Assembly (NCBI GenBank): GCA_003151275.1 | Contig: PLXC01000101.1 | Coordinates: 1-64,000, forward strand | DNA length: 64,000 nucleotides | Reading direction: 5' to 3' | Source: Candidatus Melainabacteria bacterium | Lineage (GTDB): Bacteria; Cyanobacteriota; Vampirovibrionia; Obscuribacterales; Obscuribacteraceae | In this document: positions 9,087 to 19,542 of the stretch, in pieces | Position numbering within the stretch: position 1 is the stretch's first letter | Layout: each line of letters opens with the position of its first letter | Translations under genes and position numbers: made by a program | Notes under the pieces: generated by a model | Databases searched by the model: none | Seen by the model: the letters and a program-made list of their open reading frames with translations, nothing else | What the model was told of the DNA's origin: nothing

Positions 9087-10148
9087 TCAGCCCGCGGAAA
9101 TCGTTTTGATAGCATTGAGAGCCGTCGCCAGGTCATCGAAGTTTTGATATCTCTGCTCTGGTTGCTTCTGCAGGCATCTCAGTACTACTGCTTCCAACTC
9201 GGCAGGGATTTTTAGCTCAGCGGCAAATGGTCGCGCTTCTGCATCTCGATGCTGCATGAGCGTGCCGAAGTCGTTCATTCCTTCAAATGGTGGCATGCCT
9301 TTCAGCACGTGATACATGACGCAACCTAAAGAGTAAATTTCGGAGGTGACAGCGTGCTCGTGACCGAACATTACATCTGGACACATGTAAGCGGCGTTTC
9401 CGTAAAGGCTTCCCGTTTTGGTGCCTTTACTTTCCCATTCGAGGTTACTGAACAATCTGGTGGCGACTCCAAAGTCGCAAATTTTCACCATTAATTGATC
9501 TTCTTTGACGGATAGATAAATGTTGCTTGGCTTGAGATCTTTGTGTAACCAACCGATATTTGCTGCATAAGCCAGCGTTTCGCAAACTTGAATCATCGAT
9601 TCGATCACCACATATGGTGCCAATATGCCAAAGTCGGTGAGGATTCTCTTCAAACTTATTCCGTCGAGCTTTTCTGTGACCATGAAAAGTTGTGGAATCG
9701 AATGGGCTCTATTTGTGTCTCTGGTTATAGCTACATTGAGTACTTCAGCGATTCGCTCGTGTTTTAATCCAACAGTTTCTTCTAGAGTTTTGGCGAAACG
9801 GCGCAACCGTCTGATGTCTCCAAGCATTTGGGATTTGATCACTTTGATCACAACAGAAGCCTTGGTTTCAATGTCAAAAGCGTTGAAAACCATGGTCAAA
9901 TCACCTTCCCCAAGAAAGCCTTGCATCTTGTAACGGCTCTCGGCCAAATCAGTGCCCATGAAATTTGCCAATCGCAGGTGGGGGAAGCTCACTCTGATCA
10001 GTAAGGTGCCGTCATGTTTACAAACCACCAATGGTTTGGCATAGGTTCTGTTGCAAGCTGGACAAATCTTTTCAACACATTCAGATGATTCGAATTTTGG
10101 TGAACTGTTGCCACTTAACTTCGATTTGATTTTTGACCAACTTTGCAT
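9087..10148 (-). CDS. Ser/Thr protein kinase with N-terminal Cys module
   Basis: A 353-residue soluble Hanks-type kinase. Residues 29-47 form a zinc-ribbon-like module (CPAC, C43, HDGT). The kinase domain runs from about 73 to the end: glycine loop LGEGDLTMV (79-87), invariant Lys in VVIKVIK (102), catalytic HKDLKPSN (202-209, HKD replacing HRD), and DFG at 225-227. The usual APE is CPD (AAYMCPDVMFG). All key catalytic residues are present. The glycine loop has only two of three glycines, so activity may be low. Unlike the two other kinases in the window it lacks a TM helix. ATG at 10148 follows GGAGAG. It is divergent from xfp, with a 216-bp shared upstream region. Confidence 0.88.
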   Translation of the reverse strand: MQSWSKIKSKLSGNSSPKFESSECVEKICPACNRTYAKPLVVCKHDGTLLIRVSFPHLRLANFMGTDLAESRYKMQGFLGEGDLTMVFNAFDIETKASVVIKVIKSQMLGDIRRLRRFAKTLEETVGLKHERIAEVLNVAITRDTNRAHSIPQLFMVTEKLDGISLKRILTDFGILAPYVVIESMIQVCETLAYAANIGWLHKDLKPSNIYLSVKEDQLMVKICDFGVATRLFSNLEWESKGTKTGSLYGNAAYMCPDVMFGHEHAVTSEIYSLGCVMYHVLKGMPPFEGMNDFGTLMQHRDAEARPFAAELKIPAELEAVVLRCLQKQPEQRYQNFDDLATALNAIKTISAG

Positions 10149-10364
10149 GGCTGCTCTCCTGCCCGTGTCCTAGTTATGCCCAAATTGCAGAGCTGCAGAT
10201 TGACCAGCCTTCGTGATTGCCAAGCGATCTTGCAAACAAAAGTCCTCAAATACTGGACGTGGGCTCTTTTACCTGCGAAAATAATTCTCGTTAATGTCGG
10301 CATTACTAGGGCTCCAAGTAGCCTGTAATACCATTTTCTTTGCTTCGCCCAACTAGGTGCATAA

Positions 10365-12749
10365 ATGTCCGCAACACAAGATGCTCTGACTAAGACGCAG
10401 GGACCACTTTCCAGTGCAGAACTTTCGAAGATCAATGCATATTGGCGAGCCGCCAATTACTTGTCTGTGGGCCAAATTTATTTGATGGACAACCCGCTTC
10501 TCAAAGAGCCGCTTCAACTGAAACATGTCAAACCAAGACTATTGGGACATTGGGGTACTACCCCCGGTCTTAACTTGATTTACGTACATATGAATCGGTT
10601 GATCAAAAAGCATGATTTGAACATGATTTACGTCACCGGTCCAGGTCATGGTGGTCCGGGGCTTGTAGCCAATACATATTTGGAAGGAACGTATACCGAG
10701 TTTTATCCACTGATCACTAAAGATGAAGACGGAATGAAACACTTATTCAAGCAATTTTCATTTCCGGGCGGAATTCCAAGCCACGTTGCTCCTGAAACTC
10801 CCGGTTCGATTCACGAAGGAGGTGAATTGGGTTACGCGCTCGTTCATGCTTTTGGTGCCGCATTCGATAATCCAGATCTTTTCGTCTGTTGCGTTATCGG
10901 TGATGGTGAAGCTGAGACTGGACCGCTGGCAGCTAGTTGGCATTCGAATAAATTTTTGAATCCAGCCAGAGATGGTGTCGTGTTGCCTATTCTGCATTTG
11001 AACGGATATAAGATCGCCGGACCAACTGTTTTGGCGCGTTTAAGTGATGAAGAACTCACCAATCTGTTTAGTGGTTATGGTTACAAAGCATATTTTGTGG
11101 AGGGTGATGATCCCAGTACAGTTCATCAAACTATGGCGCAGACGCTTGATACCATATATGGTGAAATCGCCCAGATCCAAAAAGATGCAAGAGAAAATCA
11201 TGTCGAGACTCGTCCGCAGTGGCCGATGATTGTAATGCGCACGCTTAAGGGTTGGACCGGTCCGAAGGTTGTTGACGGCATTCAGATCGAGGGAACGTTC
11301 AGAGCGCACCAGGTTCCACTTACAGGGCTGGCGGAAAATCCCGAGCATCTGAAGATGTTGGAAGATTGGATGCTCAGCTATAAGCCTGAGGAACTTTTCG
11401 ACAAAAACGGAACATTCAACACTGAGTTGGCAGATTTGGCTCCTAAGGGCGAACGAAGAATGGGTGCAAATCCGCATGCCAATGGTGGAGCACTTCTTAA
11501 AGAGTTGAAGTTTCCGGATTTCCGGAACTATGCGGTGCAAGTTGATAAGCCCGCGGTAGTTGAAGGCGAAGCGACCAGAGTCATGGGCAGTTTTCTGCGC
11601 GATATCATCCAGAAAAATCCGGACAACTTCAGGTTGATGGGTCCAGACGAGACTGCATCCAATCGACTGGGAGATGTTTTTGAAGTTACCGAAAGAATGT
11701 CTTATGGCAAAATTCTTCCAAGCGATGATCACGTCAGTCGCACCGGTCGGGTCATGGAAGTTTTGAGCGAGCACCTGTGTCAGGGCTGGTTGGAAGGGTA
11801 CCTGCTGACCGGTCGACATGGATTCTTTTCTTGTTACGAAGCTTTCATTCACATCATTGATTCGATGTTCAATCAGCATGCCAAATGGTTAAAGGTGACC
11901 AAGAAGATTCCCTGGCGCAAACCAATCGCATCGCTGAATTACTTGTTGACGTCTCATGTATGGCGCCAAGATCACAACGGGTTTAGCCATCAGGATCCCG
12001 GTTTTATCGATCATTGCGTAAACAAGTCAGCAAGCGTGATCCGGGTATACCTGCCGCCGGATGCCAACACACTTTTATCCGTGACCGACCACTGCTTGCG
12101 TAGTCGAAACTACGTCAATATTATCGTCGCTGGCAAACAACCGGCTCTGCAATATCTGGATATTGATGCTGCGATTAAGCACTGCACAGCCGGGATATCA
12201 ATTTGGGATTGGGCTAGCTCGGATCAGGGCTCCGAGCCGGATGTCGTTATGGCGTGTGCAGGCGATGTGCCGACATTGGAGATACTAGCTGCAGTGGCAA
12301 TTTTGCGTAACCTGGTTCCGACACTGAAGATAAGAGTGGTCAATGTTGTTGATCTGATGAAGCTGCAGCCCACCAGCGAGCATCCGCATGGGCTAGACGA
12401 TTCCGACTTCAATTCAATCTTCACCGAAGACAAACCTGTGATCTTTGCTTATCACGGATACCCGTGGTTGATTCATCGACTCACTTACCGCCGCCTGAAC
12501 CATCACAATATTCATGTGCGTGGCTACAAAGAAGAAGGAACCACAACAACGCCATTCGACATGTGTGTGTTGAACGAGATGGATCGTTTCGATCTCGCCG
12601 GTGATGTCTTTGAACGTGTGCCAATTTTGAAGTACGAAGCTGCGCGCGGTAAGCAATATCTTCGAAACAAACTCATTGACCACAAGAACTACATCACAAA
12701 ACACGGCGAAGACATGCCGGAAATACGTGACTGGAAATGGCCATATTGA
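10365..12749 (+). CDS. xfp: Xylulose-5-phosphate/fructose-6-phosphate phosphoketolase
   Basis: At 794 residues it has the full family length. It cleaves xylulose-5-P or fructose-6-P with phosphate to acetyl-P plus glyceraldehyde-3-P or erythrose-4-P, using thiamine diphosphate. Recognisable parts are the N-terminal [25 protein letters not shown], the TPP/Mg motif [24 protein letters not shown]-like [12 protein letters not shown] and [18 protein letters not shown]. The start ATG 10365 has AGGTG six bases upstream. The downstream glycogen phosphorylase begins 29 bp after its stop with its own ribosome site, so the pair is probably one operon. That would feed glycogen-derived hexose phosphate into acetyl phosphate. 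Xylulose versus fructose preference cannot be read from sequence. Confidence 0.96.
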   Translation: MSATQDALTKTQGPLSSAELSKINAYWRAANYLSVGQIYLMDNPLLKEPLQLKHVKPRLLGHWGTTPGLNLIYVHMNRLIKKHDLNMIYVTGPGHGGPGLVANTYLEGTYTEFYPLITKDEDGMKHLFKQFSFPGGIPSHVAPETPGSIHEGGELGYALVHAFGAAFDNPDLFVCCVIGDGEAETGPLAASWHSNKFLNPARDGVVLPILHLNGYKIAGPTVLARLSDEELTNLFSGYGYKAYFVEGDDPSTVHQTMAQTLDTIYGEIAQIQKDARENHVETRPQWPMIVMRTLKGWTGPKVVDGIQIEGTFRAHQVPLTGLAENPEHLKMLEDWMLSYKPEELFDKNGTFNTELADLAPKGERRMGANPHANGGALLKELKFPDFRNYAVQVDKPAVVEGEATRVMGSFLRDIIQKNPDNFRLMGPDETASNRLGDVFEVTERMSYGKILPSDDHVSRTGRVMEVLSEHLCQGWLEGYLLTGRHGFFSCYEAFIHIIDSMFNQHAKWLKVTKKIPWRKPIASLNYLLTSHVWRQDHNGFSHQDPGFIDHCVNKSASVIRVYLPPDANTLLSVTDHCLRSRNYVNIIVAGKQPALQYLDIDAAIKHCTAGISIWDWASSDQGSEPDVVMACAGDVPTLEILAAVAILRNLVPTLKIRVVNVVDLMKLQPTSEHPHGLDDSDFNSIFTEDKPVIFAYHGYPWLIHRLTYRRLNHHNIHVRGYKEEGTTTTPFDMCVLNEMDRFDLAGDVFERVPILKYEAARGKQYLRNKLIDHKNYITKHGEDMPEIRDWKWPY

Positions 12750-12777
12750 AATCGTTCAAATCCCTGAGGAGCATCTA

Positions 12778-15297
12778 GTGGAAAAGAATTTGAAGTCGAA
12801 TGTCCTGGTTGAAGATGACCGCACTGGTACATCTGTAGAGACCTTGAAGCGAGCAATAGCTGACAATCTGTTCTACATCCAGGGAAAGTTTCCAGACGTC
12901 GCCACCAGAAACGATCAGTACATGGCGCTCGCCTATACGGTCCGAGACAGACTCGTGCACCGATGGCTGACGACGACCAAGGCTTTTATCAAAAAGGATT
13001 GCCGGGCCGTTTGTTATCTTTCCGCTGAATTTCTGCTTGGACCACACTTGGTCAACAACCTGGTCAACTTAGACATTCTGGATAACGTAAAAGAGGCGGT
13101 GGAAGAAATCAATTGGGATTTTGATGACCTTGTTGATCAAGAAGAGGAGCCTGGGTTAGGCAATGGTGGATTGGGTCGACTTGCCGCATGTTACATGGAC
13201 TCACTTGCGACGTTGAATATTCCGGCAATTGGCTATGGCATTAGGTATGAATTCGGGATTTTTGACCAAATTATAAAAGATGGCTGGCAGATCGAAATCA
13301 CAGACAAATGGCTTCACTATGGGAATCCATGGGAGATACCCAGACCGGAGCATACTTTCGAGGTCCAACTTGGTGGTCATACTGAAGGCACAACTGACAA
13401 CAAAGGTCGTTATCAGGTCACCTGGATTCCAGAGCGTGTGATCAATGGTGTCCCTTATGACACGCCAATCTCCGGTTACAAGACGACGAATACCAACACC
13501 TTGCGATTATGGAAAGCGGAAGCACCTGAATCGTTCAATTTCAAAGCATTCAATACGGGCGATTACATTGGTTCTGTGCAAGAGAAAATGTTCTCTGAAA
13601 ATATTTCCAAGGTGCTCTATCCAAACGATGAGCCGATTCAGGGCAGGCAGCTGCGTTTGGAGCAGCAGTATTTCTTCACGTCTTGCTCACTGCAAGACAT
13701 GGTTCGACTTCATCATGCAAATGGACAGCAGCTCAACACGTTCCATGAAAAGTTTGCTGTTCAATTAAATGACACGCATCCATCGATAGGCATTGCAGAG
13801 CTAATGCGATTGCTTGTTGACGTTCATGCCATGGAGTGGGACAAAGCCTGGGAAATCACAGGGAAAACATTCGGCTACACAAATCACACTTTGTTGCCGG
13901 AAGCACTCGAGAGATGGGAATACGATTTGTTCGCCTCATTGCTGCCGCGACATCTTGAAATAATTCTGGAAATCAACAGCCGATTTCTTGCCGAAGTGCG
14001 GGCAAAATATCCCAACGATGAAGGCAAGATTCAACGGCTTTCAATCATTGATGAATCTGGCAAGAAATTCGTTCGTATGGCTCATTTAGCCAGTGTTGGA
14101 AGTCACTCGATAAATGGTGTGGCTGAGTTGCACTCGCATCTTTTGACCACAGATGTGCTGCGTGATTTTTATGAACTGTGGCCGGAAAAATTTGGCAATG
14201 TGACAAATGGTGTCACCCCGAGGCGATGGATGTTGGTAGCTAATCCTGGATTGAGCGAACTAATCACAACCACGATTGGCGACGATTGGACTCGTGATTT
14301 GAAGCATCTCAGAAAGTTAGAAAAATTTGCTGACGATCCGATTTTCCGCAAAAAATGGGCCGACATCAAGCGGGCAATTAAATTGCATCTCGCCGATTAC
14401 ATCAAAATGCACAACACCGTGATCGTTGATCCCGAGTCGATTTTTGATGTTCAAGTTAAGCGTATGCACGAATACAAGCGCCAGTTGTTGAATGTGCTGT
14501 ACGTGATCACGCTTTATAATCAACTAAAAGATAATCCGAATCTGGATGTTCCGGCACGCACCTTTATCTTCGGCGGCAAGGCCGCTCCCGCGTATGTTAT
14601 GGCTAAGTTGATCATCAAATTGATTAATTCGGTCGCTGATGTCGTGAATGATGATGCCGATATCAAACGCAAAATCAAGGTCGTATTTCTTGCTGACTAC
14701 AACGTCAAATTAGGGCAGATAGTCTATCCAGCTGCGGACTTGTCTGAACAGATTTCAACCGCTGGAAAAGAGGCATCTGGTACAGGAAACATGAAGTTCG
14801 CGCTGAATGGTGCGTTGACCATAGGCACTTTGGATGGTGCTAACATTGAAATTCGAGAAGAGGTCGGCGACGAGAATTTCTTCCTGTTTGGCTTGACTGA
14901 TGCCGAGGTTAAACAGCTTAAGTCTACCGGCTATCGTCCACGTGAATTCTACGAGACAAACGATATGCTTCGTCGGGTCATAGATCAGATAGCCGATGGG
15001 CACTTCTCGAACGGAGATACTGAGCTTTTCCGTCCAATCGTTGATTCACTTCTCGATCACGATGATTGGATGTTACTTGCCGACTATCAAGCTTTTATTG
15101 ACGCGCAGCACAAGGTTAGTGAAGCCTTCAAGAACAAGGATAACTGGACAAAAATGTCGATCCTGAACGTGGCACGAATGGGTAAGTTCTCGTCCGACCG
15201 AGCTGTTCAGCAATATTGCGACAACATCTGGCACGTGGACCCCGTTGAGGTGATTTTGGAGGACATTAATCCAGTCGCGATGGTGTGTGCGACATAG
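12778..15297 (+). CDS. glgP: Glycogen (alpha-glucan) phosphorylase
   Basis: Phosphorolysis of alpha-1,4-glucan to glucose-1-phosphate. I place the start at GTG 12778, six bases after GAGGAG, giving 839 residues, the normal length. The open frame extends upstream to 12676 inside xfp, but that part is not family-like. Motifs: YLSAEFLLGPHL, GLGNGGLGRLAACYMDS near the N-domain, NDTHPSIGIAELMRLL, VKRMHEYKRQLLNVL, and SGTGNMKFALNGAL with the PLP-binding Lys at about 673. Phosphorylase b-type regulatory phosphorylation is not expected. Its position directly after phosphoketolase suggests coordinated use of stored glucan. Confidence 0.96.
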   Translation: MEKNLKSNVLVEDDRTGTSVETLKRAIADNLFYIQGKFPDVATRNDQYMALAYTVRDRLVHRWLTTTKAFIKKDCRAVCYLSAEFLLGPHLVNNLVNLDILDNVKEAVEEINWDFDDLVDQEEEPGLGNGGLGRLAACYMDSLATLNIPAIGYGIRYEFGIFDQIIKDGWQIEITDKWLHYGNPWEIPRPEHTFEVQLGGHTEGTTDNKGRYQVTWIPERVINGVPYDTPISGYKTTNTNTLRLWKAEAPESFNFKAFNTGDYIGSVQEKMFSENISKVLYPNDEPIQGRQLRLEQQYFFTSCSLQDMVRLHHANGQQLNTFHEKFAVQLNDTHPSIGIAELMRLLVDVHAMEWDKAWEITGKTFGYTNHTLLPEALERWEYDLFASLLPRHLEIILEINSRFLAEVRAKYPNDEGKIQRLSIIDESGKKFVRMAHLASVGSHSINGVAELHSHLLTTDVLRDFYELWPEKFGNVTNGVTPRRWMLVANPGLSELITTTIGDDWTRDLKHLRKLEKFADDPIFRKKWADIKRAIKLHLADYIKMHNTVIVDPESIFDVQVKRMHEYKRQLLNVLYVITLYNQLKDNPNLDVPARTFIFGGKAAPAYVMAKLIIKLINSVADVVNDDADIKRKIKVVFLADYNVKLGQIVYPAADLSEQISTAGKEASGTGNMKFALNGALTIGTLDGANIEIREEVGDENFFLFGLTDAEVKQLKSTGYRPREFYETNDMLRRVIDQIADGHFSNGDTELFRPIVDSLLDHDDWMLLADYQAFIDAQHKVSEAFKNKDNWTKMSILNVARMGKFSSDRAVQQYCDNIWHVDPVEVILEDINPVAMVCAT

Positions 15298-15328
15298 TCA
15301 CCTTTAAGAATTCTTTGGATACATAGTC

Positions 15329-17380
15329 ATGAATCGGATATTTTGGCTGAGCTTTATTCTCTTGTTTGGGGAAATCTTAGCAGTACGTTGGCTAGGCATT
15401 GAGATTCCCGTTGTCAGAGTGTTTCCCAACCTTATCATTATGGTGTGTTTGGTTGCCGCGTCAGCCGGCATATCTAAAGCAAACACGAACTCCGGTAATA
15501 CAAAAATGGCGTTTGCAACCGTCAGTGGTGCTTGCGCGTTGCTTCTGATTCCTTTGATTTTTTCGGTGCAACTTGGACTTCCTCATTTATCACTAAAATT
15601 TGGAGGAACAGAGGCACAGAGTAACGTACTGCAGTCCCTGTTGCTGCTTTCAATAGTGATTACAGCGCTCTACGTTATTTTTCAATGTATTGGAAAATGG
15701 CTTGGAAAGGAATTCGAAACCGCACCACCCTTAGCGGCATATTCATCAAACCTGCTTGGCAGTATCGCTGGTACCGTAGCGTTTGCGATAATCTCCTGGC
15801 TCTGTTTGGCACCATGGTTGTGGATTGCTATGGCGGGTATTGTTGCTTTTTATCTCTACAAAAAGCCTGCGGTAGCAATAGTCACAACTCTTCTCGTAGC
15901 TGCGGCGTGCTACACATCGAGCGGCAGCTTGTGGTCCCCCTATAGCAAGCTCGATATTCAACCTATGGTGTTGGGAAAAGACAGCATTTTAGGTAAAGAC
16001 AACTATTTACTTCAATCTAACAACCAATATTTTCACATGGCCCTGCGCATGTTAAGCCCAGTAGAAGAAAAAAAAGTTGAAGAGGAATTTGGAGGTTCTG
16101 ATCAGGGGAAAGCGATTTTGTATCCATATGCTTGGCTCAAATTGCCATTCCAGGGCTCATCGAAGCATGATCGGATATTAGTTTTGGGAGCAGGCTCTGG
16201 CAATGATGTAGCTTTTGCGCTGGCGAACGGCGCCAAGCATGTAACAGCAGTCGAGATCGATCCTGTGATAGCCAAACTAGGAAGCACTCGCCATCCCAAC
16301 AAACCGTATATTGATCCCCGTGTAACTGTTCGCAACGAGGATGCACGAACTTTTCTGCGTTATTCGAGAGATAAGTTTGACTTGGTTGAGTTTGCCTTCC
16401 TCGACCCGGGCGCAACCTTGAACGCTGCAAGTTTCTTGCGTGTCGATAACTATGTCTACACGGTGGAGTCGATGAAAGCGGCATTGAAGCTTATCGATCA
16501 AGATGGTGTTGTATGCGTCACATTCGCCACCGGTGCCCAAAGCGGCGTGACTGCCAGGCTGTATCAGACAATTACCGATGCGAATGGAGAACCACCAGTC
16601 GCTTTTACAAGTAAGGATTGGGACAGCGTCATATTTATTTTTGGACCTGGGGCGAAAAATGTGTCATTGAGCACTTTGACGGCCGATAAGCTACTTCCCT
16701 ATCATCCTCCCTCACAAATCAGAGCTTCAACTGATCAATGGCCGTTCTTATATCTCACCTACGATCCGGCTGGTATTTGGCTTTACATCACGGTCCTGAT
16801 TGTGGCAATTGTTTTACCCGCATGCATTTTGCTGCGCCAGGGAGGAGCCGGAATAAGTGGTGCAGAATGGGCAAATATGTTCTTCCTTGGTCAGGCTTTT
16901 ATGCTTATGGAGACTAAATCGATCACCCACTTGTCACTGCTTTTGGGCGCTACATGGATTGTTAGTTCTGCTGTAATTACGACTGTTTTGATTTTCGCCT
17001 GGATTGCAAATTTGCTTGTTGCTAGAAAGTTGGCGCCGCCTGTTAACGTCTTGTACGCTTGCCTTGTGGCGGGTCTTTTGCTTCAATACTTTGTCACGAT
17101 ACCTGAGTCTACCGCCTTTCCAGCTGCCTTGATAACCACTCTCTATTGCTTCATCGATTGTTTGCCAATTTTGTTTGGTTCGATGATCTTCTCGACGTGC
17201 TTTGGCAAAACCAAGTTTGCTACGCAAGCCTTAGCTGCGAATTTATTGGGAGTATCTATTGGTGGTTTAACCGAAAACTTGTGTGTAGTTACTGGTACTT
17301 CTAACCTTACGTTTGTAGCAATGTTGCTTTACGGTCTCTCCTATGTCGCGGTCTTACGAGGCAAAAGGGAGATTCAGTAG
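15329..17380 (+). CDS. Membrane protein with spermidine-synthase-like domain
   Basis: A 683-residue protein in three parts. N-terminal TM helices (about 1-210) start INRIFWLS-like at MNRIFWLSFILLFGEIL. A cytosolic Rossmann domain follows (about 270-440) with VLGAGSGNDVAFALANG, the acidic strand end AVEIDPVIA and NEDARTFLRYSRDKFDLV. C-terminal TM helices (about 480-680) close it. The fold resembles polyamine aminopropyltransferases, but where active enzymes usually have a catalytic Asp (YDVI.xD) this has VEFAFLDP, so aminopropyl transfer is doubtful. Large TM-fused relatives are widespread and poorly characterised. ATG 15329 lies 31 bp after glgP, so the gene may be co-transcribed. Confidence 0.75.
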   Translation: MNRIFWLSFILLFGEILAVRWLGIEIPVVRVFPNLIIMVCLVAASAGISKANTNSGNTKMAFATVSGACALLLIPLIFSVQLGLPHLSLKFGGTEAQSNVLQSLLLLSIVITALYVIFQCIGKWLGKEFETAPPLAAYSSNLLGSIAGTVAFAIISWLCLAPWLWIAMAGIVAFYLYKKPAVAIVTTLLVAAACYTSSGSLWSPYSKLDIQPMVLGKDSILGKDNYLLQSNNQYFHMALRMLSPVEEKKVEEEFGGSDQGKAILYPYAWLKLPFQGSSKHDRILVLGAGSGNDVAFALANGAKHVTAVEIDPVIAKLGSTRHPNKPYIDPRVTVRNEDARTFLRYSRDKFDLVEFAFLDPGATLNAASFLRVDNYVYTVESMKAALKLIDQDGVVCVTFATGAQSGVTARLYQTITDANGEPPVAFTSKDWDSVIFIFGPGAKNVSLSTLTADKLLPYHPPSQIRASTDQWPFLYLTYDPAGIWLYITVLIVAIVLPACILLRQGGAGISGAEWANMFFLGQAFMLMETKSITHLSLLLGATWIVSSAVITTVLIFAWIANLLVARKLAPPVNVLYACLVAGLLLQYFVTIPESTAFPAALITTLYCFIDCLPILFGSMIFSTCFGKTKFATQALAANLLGVSIGGLTENLCVVTGTSNLTFVAMLLYGLSYVAVLRGKREIQ

Positions 17381-17493
17381 ATCAAACTGCAAATTTGCCG
17401 GTGGATGGACTAATCCAAGAACATATTGGACCTTTCCGCCCATAAGAGGTATATCTATCTATAGGGCATGAACTCCTTTGCGGGTAATTCGTC

Positions 17494-18495
17494 ATGAAAG
17501 TTAAGTCTGTACTCTGTTTGGCGGCACTTGTGGCATTGACCACACCGGCGCAATCGCGCCCTCCCGCTTATCTTGGCGGTCAATCAGCTCATGACCGAAT
17601 TACACAGCTCACTTCGCAAGTCCACTGGAACACCTCCTTGGCTCAAGCGGAGGGCAATGCGCGCGAGCAGGGCAAGCTTGTCTTTTGGGTTCATATGTTG
17701 GGCAATATAAGCGGCGGCACGTGAAGTGCCGGAAACAGCTTGAGAGCCGTGTCGCTCTCGCAGGAACCCGCCCTTTCCGCTTTAAAGAACCATTTCGTTT
17801 GTGGAACTAAGGATATAACCGACGAGCCATATGCGGGCGAGTCTGGCATGCACGATAACTTCGGCAATGCCGTAGTAACGACAAATGGTGCCGGACCTCA
17901 CAACCTGCAGCTATTTATGCTCTCTCCGGATGGAGTTGTTCTTAACTGTTTGCCTGGGTATTGGGCACCGCAAGATCTAGTCTTGGAAATGCAGCTTGCG
18001 AGTCAGCTTAATCGCGTTTGGCAAAGCCCTCAATACTCTCGCCAGCAGAAAGATTATTTGTTCAAGAAAATGCATCTAGATCACATTAGCCAGCACCCTG
18101 CAGATATGGTGCGTCGCAGTCATCTACAAGGTTTCGATGCCATGTATGAAGCTGAAAATAAGCTGCATACCTCCGATTTCATCCGCAATGCTAGCTCAAT
18201 TGGAAGTTTGGCAAGCGGTCAGCATTTGCCGCCTTCTGCTTTCAAGACAGCAGATGAAGTAATGCATGAACGAATTGTCGCGCATCCATTTGAGCGATAC
18301 GAACGTTTTAATGTTGCTGCTTTCTCTGATTATGGAAAGACAAGATACGACAAACACGAAGACGCGATGCAAGCGGATGGACGTGTGGATCACGAAAAGG
18401 CCGCTAATCTGCCGTCGATTGGAAAAGCTCAGGATCACAAGAAAGCTGCCACCCAAAACAACAGCAAGGAATGGGGGAATACTTTCCGTCAATAA
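17494..18495 (+). CDS. Thioredoxin-like protein with in-frame UGA (candidate selenoprotein)
   Basis: The frame starts at ATG 17494 with a signal peptide (about 1-21, LCLAALVALTTPAQS). It runs to codon 77, a TGA at 17722-17724, then continues in the same frame to 18495, giving 333 residues if decoded. The join reads KLVFWVHMLGNISGGT-(UGA)-SAGNSLRAVSL, then ALKNHFVCGTKDI. This is the strand-loop-helix layout of a thioredoxin fold with the UGA at the redox-loop position. The part after the UGA has only a TTG (17740) as possible start and no ribosome site. A hairpin follows the UGA (see 17739-17763). Selenocysteine, a Cys-to-stop mutation or a sequencing error are the alternatives. The C-terminal third is polar and His/Lys-rich. 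Confidence 0.6.
17739..17763 (+). promoter_or_regulatory. SECIS-like hairpin after the in-frame UGA
   Basis: GAGAGC (17742-17747) pairs perfectly with GCTCTC (17754-17759) around a 6-nt loop CGTGTC. T17741-G60 wobble and CT/AG pairs extend it around a single bulged C. The loop starts 23 nt after the UGA and has G at its second position. This agrees with the general description of bacterial SECIS elements (short apical loop with an early G, about 16-37 nt after UGA). Short hairpins arise by chance, so this is supportive only. Confidence 0.4.
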
Positions 18496-18522
18496 GCTTG
18501 AGGTTATGCTGGAAGCTCTTTT

Positions 18523-19455
18523 GTGAACGAAGGTCCAACGAATAGCGGGTCCAGTTACTTAGCTGGGCTGTGGTTGACACCGCTGACAATATTGCTTTGC
18601 ATCCTTTGCTCGGTAGCAGCTACGCCCTGTCTCAGCAAGCCCGATGAGAACAGAGCACGCCAGCTTCCTGTAATCATCGAAGTGTTTCCGAAACTAGCGG
18701 CGGCGGCCGCTGGTATTAAGGCTGGTGACATGATCGTCGCGGTGGATCATGAAACGGTATCACGAACAGAAGAGGCTATAAGAGCGATTCATCTTCATAA
18801 AGGTGCATTGACACCTTTATCTCTTATACGTGGTGCTGAAGCCATCTCACTAAAAGTGAAACCAGATAGCGAAGGTCGAATTGGTGTGCGGATTAGCGAC
18901 TTGAATGATTCGATTGTGGCACCAAACCAACATGATGGTGCACCATTATTTAAAACTTCAAGAGAGTTGTCCGCTTTGGCTCTAAGTTTGGGGCTCCAAA
19001 TCTCAAACTATGAGGAATTATTGAAGGGACTGCAGCCCGCTCGCATTAAGCCGAACAGCCATGTTCGCGTACTTTATGAGCTTCCTTCTCCGGGTGCTAG
19101 CGATCCTCTGATGATGTGTGCCATCAGGCTTGCTGGTAACACGCTTTCGCTAACCGGGAATAAGCTCGACAAAGGAGATTGGTTTACGTTGTCCAGATGT
19201 CTACAACCCGCGCACGCTGCCGTTAAACATGTAGACCATCCCGTCACTAATAAGCAGGCAGAGTCGTTGAAGGCAGATATGACGCTGGCTGGAGTCAGAA
19301 AAATTTTGGTATCGCAAGGCGTTATGGTTTCGCACAGTAATTTTCATGGCGAGGAAAGCCAGACCTGGCTATGGCAGAATGCCAATGGGTCTAGTTTGTG
19401 CTGCAATTTCGAAAACGATCGACTGATCTACAAATCTGCTTATTTGCTGAAGTAA
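18523..19455 (+). CDS. Membrane-anchored PDZ-domain protein
   Basis: 310 residues. An N-terminal hydrophobic helix (about 13-35, LAGLWLTPLTILLCILC) is a signal or anchor. Residues about 45-115 form a PDZ domain: VIIEVFPKLAAAAAGIKAGDMIVAV shows the carboxylate-loop/strand pattern and the GIKAGD turn, followed by RGAEAISLKVK. No protease domain is attached. The rest (about 150-310) is unassigned and ends with a beta-rich part (QTWLWQNANGSSLCCNF). The start is GTG 18523, seven bases after GGAAG, 27 bp downstream of the UGA-containing gene. The two may work together in the envelope. Confidence 0.65.
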   Translation: MNEGPTNSGSSYLAGLWLTPLTILLCILCSVAATPCLSKPDENRARQLPVIIEVFPKLAAAAAGIKAGDMIVAVDHETVSRTEEAIRAIHLHKGALTPLSLIRGAEAISLKVKPDSEGRIGVRISDLNDSIVAPNQHDGAPLFKTSRELSALALSLGLQISNYEELLKGLQPARIKPNSHVRVLYELPSPGASDPLMMCAIRLAGNTLSLTGNKLDKGDWFTLSRCLQPAHAAVKHVDHPVTNKQAESLKADMTLAGVRKILVSQGVMVSHSNFHGEESQTWLWQNANGSSLCCNFENDRLIYKSAYLLK

Positions 19456-19542
19456 AGCGCGTCTAAATCCAGTTGGTGACTGTCTTCCCTTTCGATTTGT
19501 GAGATTGGCGCCGGATTTCCGCCATGCGTGGCATAAGGTGTC

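Noticed and set aside
11040..11879. 279-codon frame antisense to phosphoketolase
   Set aside because: A shadow of a well-defined gene, without start context or domain.
17740..18495. A separate gene starting at TTG 17740
   Set aside because: No ribosome site, poor start codon, and the frame continues the upstream protein through the UGA.
17494..18495. UGA read as Trp or Gly (altered code)
   Set aside because: Several clear genes in the window end at UGA, so it is a normal stop.
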